Below, piece by piece: positions 14,298 through 17,799 of a stretch of 17,799 bases of DNA (positions are counted from its first letter, which is position 1; each line of letters begins with the position of its first letter). Origin of the DNA: Methanosarcinaceae archaeon UBA470 (GTDB lineage: Archaea > Halobacteriota > Methanosarcinia > Methanosarcinales > Methanosarcinaceae); NCBI GenBank assembly GCA_002508425.1, contig DAKU01000154.1, forward strand, positions 1 through 17,799, read 5' to 3'. The notes beneath the pieces were generated by a model. The model ran no database searches. It was given only the letters and a program-made list of their open reading frames with translations, and had not been told where the DNA came from. Position numbers and translations under genes: made by a program.

Positions 14298-15176
14298 ATG
14301 GAGCTTACACCTATCCAAAAAGATATACTCATTGCTTTGATCAATCTACAAAGAGAGAAAGATCGTGCTGTCAAAGGCGAAGAGATTGCTGAAATCATTA
14401 ACAGAAACCCAGGTACGATCCGAAATCAAATGCAATCCTTAAAAGTACTTGAACTTGTGGAAGGAGTCCCCGGTCCCAAAGGTGGATATAAAGCAACTGG
14501 AAAAGCTTATGAGGCTTTAAACATCACAGCAATGGATAATGAAGCCATGGTACCTATATATAGGAACGGTGAAATTGTAGAAGGGGCAACGGTAGCAGAG
14601 ATCAGTTTTACTACTGTGCGCCATCCAGACCTTTGCCATGGAATGATAAAGGTACTTGGTAACATAAGAAGCTTTGAACAGGGGGACCTCGTGCAGATGG
14701 GGCCTACCCCAGTCAACAGGCTTGTAGTAAGGGGCGAGATAGTTGGCAGAGATGATACAGGGAATGTATTAGTATTCTCTATCAACGAAATGATATCCTT
14801 GCCCAAAAAGCCTGTGAGATACTATTCAACCAAAAATTTCGTCACAGTTAACCTTAATAACAGCATAAAAGAAGCTGCAACCATACTTTCACAAAACAAC
14901 ATATATGGTGCTCCTGTGGAAGATAATGGTAACATAGTGGGAACGATAACCTTAAAAGATATAGGTCGTGTGATCTCGAAAGGAGACATGAATACGAGAG
15001 TAAAGGAAGTAATGAAAACTGACCTCATAACAATTGATTCTGAAGCTTCCTTGATAGACGCTGTTAAGATACTTGATGCCAATCCTATAATTGCATTTAT
15101 TATAGTAACATATGATGGAGTTGCAAAGAGCATACTTTCAAAAACAGACGTGCTTCACGAACTTGCAGTATACTAA
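14298..15176 (+). CDS. Archaeal wHTH regulator with tandem CBS domains
   Basis: This 292-residue protein begins with a winged helix (about 1-75). LTPIQKDILIALINL and KGEEIAEIINRNPGTIRNQM form the HTH, and GPKGGYKATGKAYEAL the wing. A beta-rich linker domain follows (about 82-170, containing MIKVLGNIRSFEQGDLVQMG). Two CBS motifs then form a Bateman module: about 181-228 (APVEDNGNIVGTITLKDI) and 232-290 (VKEVMKTDLITIDSEASLID). Such modules bind adenosyl ligands such as AMP, ATP or SAM and could report energy state to the DNA-binding part. GGTGATC lies four bases before the ATG. It converges on hisE. Its regulon is unknown; self-control or control of the divergent NOG1 gene is possible. Confidence 0.85.
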   Translation: MELTPIQKDILIALINLQREKDRAVKGEEIAEIINRNPGTIRNQMQSLKVLELVEGVPGPKGGYKATGKAYEALNITAMDNEAMVPIYRNGEIVEGATVAEISFTTVRHPDLCHGMIKVLGNIRSFEQGDLVQMGPTPVNRLVVRGEIVGRDDTGNVLVFSINEMISLPKKPVRYYSTKNFVTVNLNNSIKEAATILSQNNIYGAPVEDNGNIVGTITLKDIGRVISKGDMNTRVKEVMKTDLITIDSEASLIDAVKILDANPIIAFIIVTYDGVAKSILSKTDVLHELAVY

Positions 15177-15191
15177 AAATTCAATAAATAA

Positions 15192-15219
15192 AGAAGAGAT
15201 TTTTATTTTCTTCTCTTCT
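15192..15219 (-). terminator. Hairpin at the 3' end of hisE
   Basis: AGAAGAGA (15192-15199) and TCTCTTCT (15212-15219) can form an 8-base stem with a 12-base loop that spans the hisE stop codon. On the minus strand it is followed by a T-rich stretch (TTTATTTATTGAATTTTT). It lies in the convergent gap after the CBS regulator. The sequence is low in complexity, so the stem may be partly coincidental. Confidence 0.3.
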
Positions 15220-15502
15220 TCATTTCTTCAGCAATATCTTCAAGAGAAATACCTAGTGCAGCAAACATAACCAGTAAATGGAATAGAAGATCAGAAGACT
15301 CAGATATAATATGGTCCTTTTCTTTGTCTTTTACTGCAAGGATAGTTTCAACGGATTCTTCCCCCACTTTTTCAAGTATTTTGTTGATACCTTTTCGATG
15401 GTTGAGCAATGAGCACACATAAGAACCTTCCACAGGATTCAACTTACGATCACAAATAACATTATACACTTCATTAAAAACAGATAGATCGGCATCTGAC
15501 AT
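15203..15502 (-). CDS. hisE: Phosphoribosyl-ATP diphosphatase (histidine biosynthesis step 2)
   Basis: This 99-residue all-alpha protein of the MazG-like NTP pyrophosphohydrolase superfamily hydrolyses phosphoribosyl-ATP to phosphoribosyl-AMP and pyrophosphate. The metal-binding motifs are KVGEESVE (45-52) and ESSDLLFHLLV (68-78). NPVEGSYVCSLL (22-33) and the KGINKILEK segment before the motif are typical HisE. Length is normal for a stand-alone HisE, not fused to HisI. GAGGT stands six bases before the ATG. No other his genes are adjacent, so this is a dispersed histidine gene. Confidence is high from the motifs. Confidence 0.93.
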   Translation of the reverse strand: MSDADLSVFNEVYNVICDRKLNPVEGSYVCSLLNHRKGINKILEKVGEESVETILAVKDKEKDHIISESSDLLFHLLVMFAALGISLEDIAEEMKKRRK

Positions 15503-15596
15503 AGTTTACCTCATCGCAATGAATGACAAGCACATGAATTGAATCAGCCTTTGTGCAAAGAATTTTCCCCTTCACCCAAAAATAAAATTTAATATG

Positions 15597-15651
15597 AAGA
15601 CGTTGGAGTTAATCCATCCAATATGACGGGTATTGGTAGAACCAACGTCTT
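15597..15651 (-). terminator. Nested hairpin downstream of leuC/hacA (terminator or small structured RNA)
   Basis: AAGACGTTGG (15597-15606) pairs perfectly with CCAACGTCTT (15642-15651). Inside it, CCAATA (15618-15623) pairs with TATTGG (15631-15636) around a seven-base loop. On the minus strand the outer stem is followed by AAATTTTATTTTT, which fits a terminator for the dehydratase gene ending at 15702. The asymmetric inner loop (11 and 5 bases) is more elaborate than a terminator needs, so a small RNA or hisE leader element is possible. The rest of 15503-15701 shows nothing else. Confidence 0.45.
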
Positions 15652-15701
15652 AGCCAAATTATCACTGAAGAAATGTATTTATTTCTTTTGGTCTCCGAGC
15701 C

Positions 15702-16988
15702 TCAAATTTTCCTCGGATCCGTGATTTCACCAGTCAAAGCTGAGGCAGCAGCGGTTGCCGGGGAGCAAAGATAGACAAAAGATGCAGGGCTTCCTTCTCT
15801 GCCCTTGAAGTTACGATTGGAGGTTGCAAGTCCCACCTCACCATCACCGAGCAATCCAAAAGAACCGCCCATGCATGGACCACAACATGGTGCCTCTACT
15901 ATAGCTCCTGCTTCCATGAACTGTTCTACATAGCCAGCTTTCAGGACTTTCAGATATTCTGCCCTTGAAGCAGGGATGATAAGCAATCTGACATCTTTGG
16001 CAACAGGCTCGTCACCCATGATCTTTGCTACTATTTCAATGTCTTCGAACCTGCCGTTAGTACATGAACCTACAAATATCTGGTCAAGTTTTGTACCTTC
16101 GACCTCTGTAACTGGCTTCACATTATCAACATTGTGCGGACAAGCCACCTGTGGTTCAAGTTTTGAAATATCATATTTCCTTATTTCAGTATAGTTTGCG
16201 CCTTCATCGGATTTCCAGTACGGGTCAAATTTATAACCAGGAATACGTTCCTTAAGGTAAGCTTCAGTAATCTCATCTGCTTCAATTATACCGGCCTTGC
16301 CACCCATTTCTATAGCCATGTTGGAGATAGTCATCCTCTCGGAAATAGACATATTGTGGATGGTAGACCCTGCATACTCTGCTGCCTGGTAACGCGCCCC
16401 TTCTACACCCACATCGCCTATAAGGTGCAGTATAAGGTCTTTAGAATACACCATTTTTGGTAATTTGCCTTCTACTTCAAACCTTATGCTCTCAGGTACT
16501 TTAAACCACAGCTTGCCAGTAGCAAAGACTGCTGCCATGTCTGTAGACCCAATACCCGTGGAAAAAGCACCTATGGCACCGTATGCACATGTATGGGAAT
16601 CAGAACCTACCACGAGATCCCCGGGCTTTACATGTCCTTTTTCAGGCATAATCTGATGGCAAATGCCCTCATATACATCATAGTTAAGGATACCCTGCTC
16701 TTTTGCAAACTTACGCAACTTTATGTGGTTTGCTGCAGCGTTGAGGGAATCTGCAGGTACTTGATGATCAAAAATGATAACAATCTTACTGGGATCCCAC
16801 ACTTTTTTCTCTTCCTTGCTTGACATGATCTCATAAAAACCGTTAATTGCAAGCGGACCAGTGATATCATGCGTCATTGCACGATCAATATCTGCAAGTA
16901 CAAATTCTCCTGCCTTCACTGCTTTTCCTGATGCTTTAGAGAAGATCTTCTCAGCAATAGTCATTGGATAGTTGATGTTCTCAGACAT
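15702..16988 (-). CDS. leuC/hacA: 3-isopropylmalate dehydratase/homoaconitase large subunit (LeuC/HacA family)
   Basis: This 428-residue aconitase-superfamily large subunit isomerises 2-isopropylmalate to 3-isopropylmalate in leucine synthesis, or homocitrate to homoisocitrate in the 2-oxosuberate path to coenzyme B. It needs a small LeuD/HacB subunit, not present here. The [4Fe-4S] ligands are C309 in VGSCTNGR and C369 and C372 in CCGPCMGG. DHQVP (about 74-78) and VGSDSHTCAYGAIGAFSTG (127-145) are substrate-site motifs. Length fits the archaeal two-subunit type. ATG 16988 is preferred to 17000 because TGATC precedes it and the TATA element at 17015-17026 gives a start within a few bases. LeuC and HacA paralogues cannot be told apart from the large subunit by eye. 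Confidence 0.85.
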   Translation of the reverse strand: MSENINYPMTIAEKIFSKASGKAVKAGEFVLADIDRAMTHDITGPLAINGFYEIMSSKEEKKVWDPSKIVIIFDHQVPADSLNAAANHIKLRKFAKEQGILNYDVYEGICHQIMPEKGHVKPGDLVVGSDSHTCAYGAIGAFSTGIGSTDMAAVFATGKLWFKVPESIRFEVEGKLPKMVYSKDLILHLIGDVGVEGARYQAAEYAGSTIHNMSISERMTISNMAIEMGGKAGIIEADEITEAYLKERIPGYKFDPYWKSDEGANYTEIRKYDISKLEPQVACPHNVDNVKPVTEVEGTKLDQIFVGSCTNGRFEDIEIVAKIMGDEPVAKDVRLLIIPASRAEYLKVLKAGYVEQFMEAGAIVEAPCCGPCMGGSFGLLGDGEVGLATSNRNFKGREGSPASFVYLCSPATAAASALTGEITDPRKI

Positions 16989-17014
16989 GGTGATCAACAT
17001 TCTAATTTTGTATA

Positions 17015-17026
17015 GATTATATAATC
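17015..17026 (-). promoter_or_regulatory. Palindromic TATA element of leuC/hacA
   Basis: GATTATATAATC is a perfect 12-base palindrome containing the only good TATA box before the dehydratase gene. Spacing of about 26 bases predicts a start near 16994, so the message would be almost leaderless. The element lies between the YkgJ-type gene stop (17039) and the dehydratase start. A regulator bound to the palindrome would block TBP, but the symmetry may only reflect the AT run. Confidence 0.45.
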
Positions 17027-17038
17027 GATAATAGGGGT

Positions 17039-17755
17039 TTACATACGCTCACATCTGCGATGAGTCCCTTCACTGTCATGTACTATATACAATACATGCC
17101 CCTTTTTGAACCTTTCCAGAGAATAGACAAAATTTGAATTTATTGGATCGAAATGCTCGTATCGCTGATATACCAGAATGCGCTCTTCAAGTTCATGTAT
17201 ATACCTATCGAGTACCGACTTGGCAAGTACAAGACTATCATCACATGATATACTTGACCCTAATCCCTGGCATTCGGAAGTATGAAGTTCGCATTCCTCT
17301 AGATAGAAAGGATACGTCCGGCATAAGGCAGGTCGTAGTTTATATATAGTGCATTTATAGGGCAGATCTGCACTTTTAAGAAAAAAGCAATCGCCATTTT
17401 CCTTGCGCCTTAGCATCCAGCCAAAACTGTGCACATTTCCATCTTTATCAGTATATGGAATCAGACTGGATGAGTCAGAAATGCCGTTTAGAGCATCTTC
17501 AACTTCAACCGGAATGAAAGGTAATGAGAATTCTGATATAGTAGTGTTTTCAGATATTGTCAAAATGTCTTGTTGCAGGAGCATCACGCGATTGTCAGTA
17601 CAGCAGCCTCTGCAACAAATCCCACATTGTGTACATGAAAATCCTATGTCCTTGATCTTTGAAGCTATGGTTTCAACTTTCAGCCCGAATGCTTGATCAA
17701 GTTCCCTCCTTGCATCTTGGACCAGGAGATCTTTGTATGTGTCCGTAAATGACAT
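17039..17755 (-). CDS. YkgJ-family cysteine-cluster protein
   Basis: This 238-residue protein carries the CxxCGxCC metal or Fe-S cluster signature CTQCGICCRGCC (41-52), with cysteines at 41, 44, 47, 48, 51 and 52. The downstream partner motif is KCTIYKLRPALCRTYPF, followed by ECELHTSECQG with further cysteines. The family (CxxxCxxCC, UPF0153-like) is widespread and poorly understood; metal binding is presumed. The extra CC at 51-52 enriches the usual pattern. No signal peptide or membrane helix is seen. There is no Shine-Dalgarno site before ATG 17755, and the upstream 44 bases are too short to judge the promoter. It is co-directional with leuC/hacA, 50 bases ahead, but that gene appears to have its own TATA box. 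Confidence 0.8.
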   Translation of the reverse strand: MSFTDTYKDLLVQDARRELDQAFGLKVETIASKIKDIGFSCTQCGICCRGCCTDNRVMLLQQDILTISENTTISEFSLPFIPVEVEDALNGISDSSSLIPYTDKDGNVHSFGWMLRRKENGDCFFLKSADLPYKCTIYKLRPALCRTYPFYLEECELHTSECQGLGSSISCDDSLVLAKSVLDRYIHELEERILVYQRYEHFDPINSNFVYSLERFKKGHVLYIVHDSEGTHRRCERM

Positions 17756-17799
17756 TTCGGTTGCACTGGTGCAAGATTGGTAATAAAGATAGCGGCAAT

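Noticed and set aside
1..17799. CRISPR array, insertion sequence, prophage or defence island
   Set aside because: I saw no regularly spaced direct repeats, transposase, integrase or recognised defence gene; the content is chromosomal housekeeping.

Overview
The window reads as chromosome of a methanogenic euryarchaeon, most likely in the Methanosarcinales. The grounds are an archaeal 7S/SRP RNA, a class II tRNA-Ser without an encoded CCA end, the archaeal RNase P protein Rnp4, an AglB/STT3 oligosaccharyltransferase, a PhoU with an AbrB-type N-terminus, the archaeal Era-like GTPase/DUF2073 pair, an archaeal NOG1 GTPase, 6-phospho-3-hexuloisomerase, and an archaeal LeuC/HacA dehydratase. Starts follow archaeal rules: GGTGATC-like Shine-Dalgarno sites, or a TATA box placed so that the transcript is nearly leaderless. 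The genus is inferred from gene content only.

Layout. Positions 1-4415 (minus strand) hold a tightly packed protein N-glycosylation operon: a membrane GT2 glycosyltransferase, two GT4 glycosyltransferases with coupled starts, and the N-terminal half of AglB running off the left edge. Positions 4416-6181 hold a double KaiC/RAD55-type ATPase facing a small winged-helix regulator that has a dyad operator candidate upstream. Positions 6300-7400 are an RNA-centred block: SRP RNA, tRNA-Ser(GCT), a small Cys-cluster membrane protein, and convergent rnp4. Positions 7398-8635 hold a metallo-beta-lactamase-fold protein whose metal site is almost entirely lost, and an orphan membrane protein. Position 8749 starts an AbrB-PhoU regulator whose only plausible start codon is ATA.

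Positions 9860-13169 form a five-gene plus-strand operon: Era-like GTPase, DUF2073, an unrecognised protein, 6-phospho-3-hexuloisomerase and a class I aminotransferase. It meets a minus-strand NOG1 GTPase one base downstream. Positions 14298-17755 hold a wHTH-CBS regulator, hisE, a LeuC/HacA large subunit and a YkgJ-type cysteine-cluster protein.

The genes group into surface glycoprotein assembly, protein targeting and RNA/ribosome maturation (SRP RNA, Rnp4, NOG1, Era-like), phosphate response, and C1/amino-acid or cofactor biosynthesis. I see no CRISPR array, insertion sequence, prophage or obvious defence island. The most unusual items are the ATA-start phoU, the MBL-fold pseudoenzyme, the degenerate second P-loop of the KaiC-like protein, and the unrecognised gene inside the Era/DUF2073/PHI operon.
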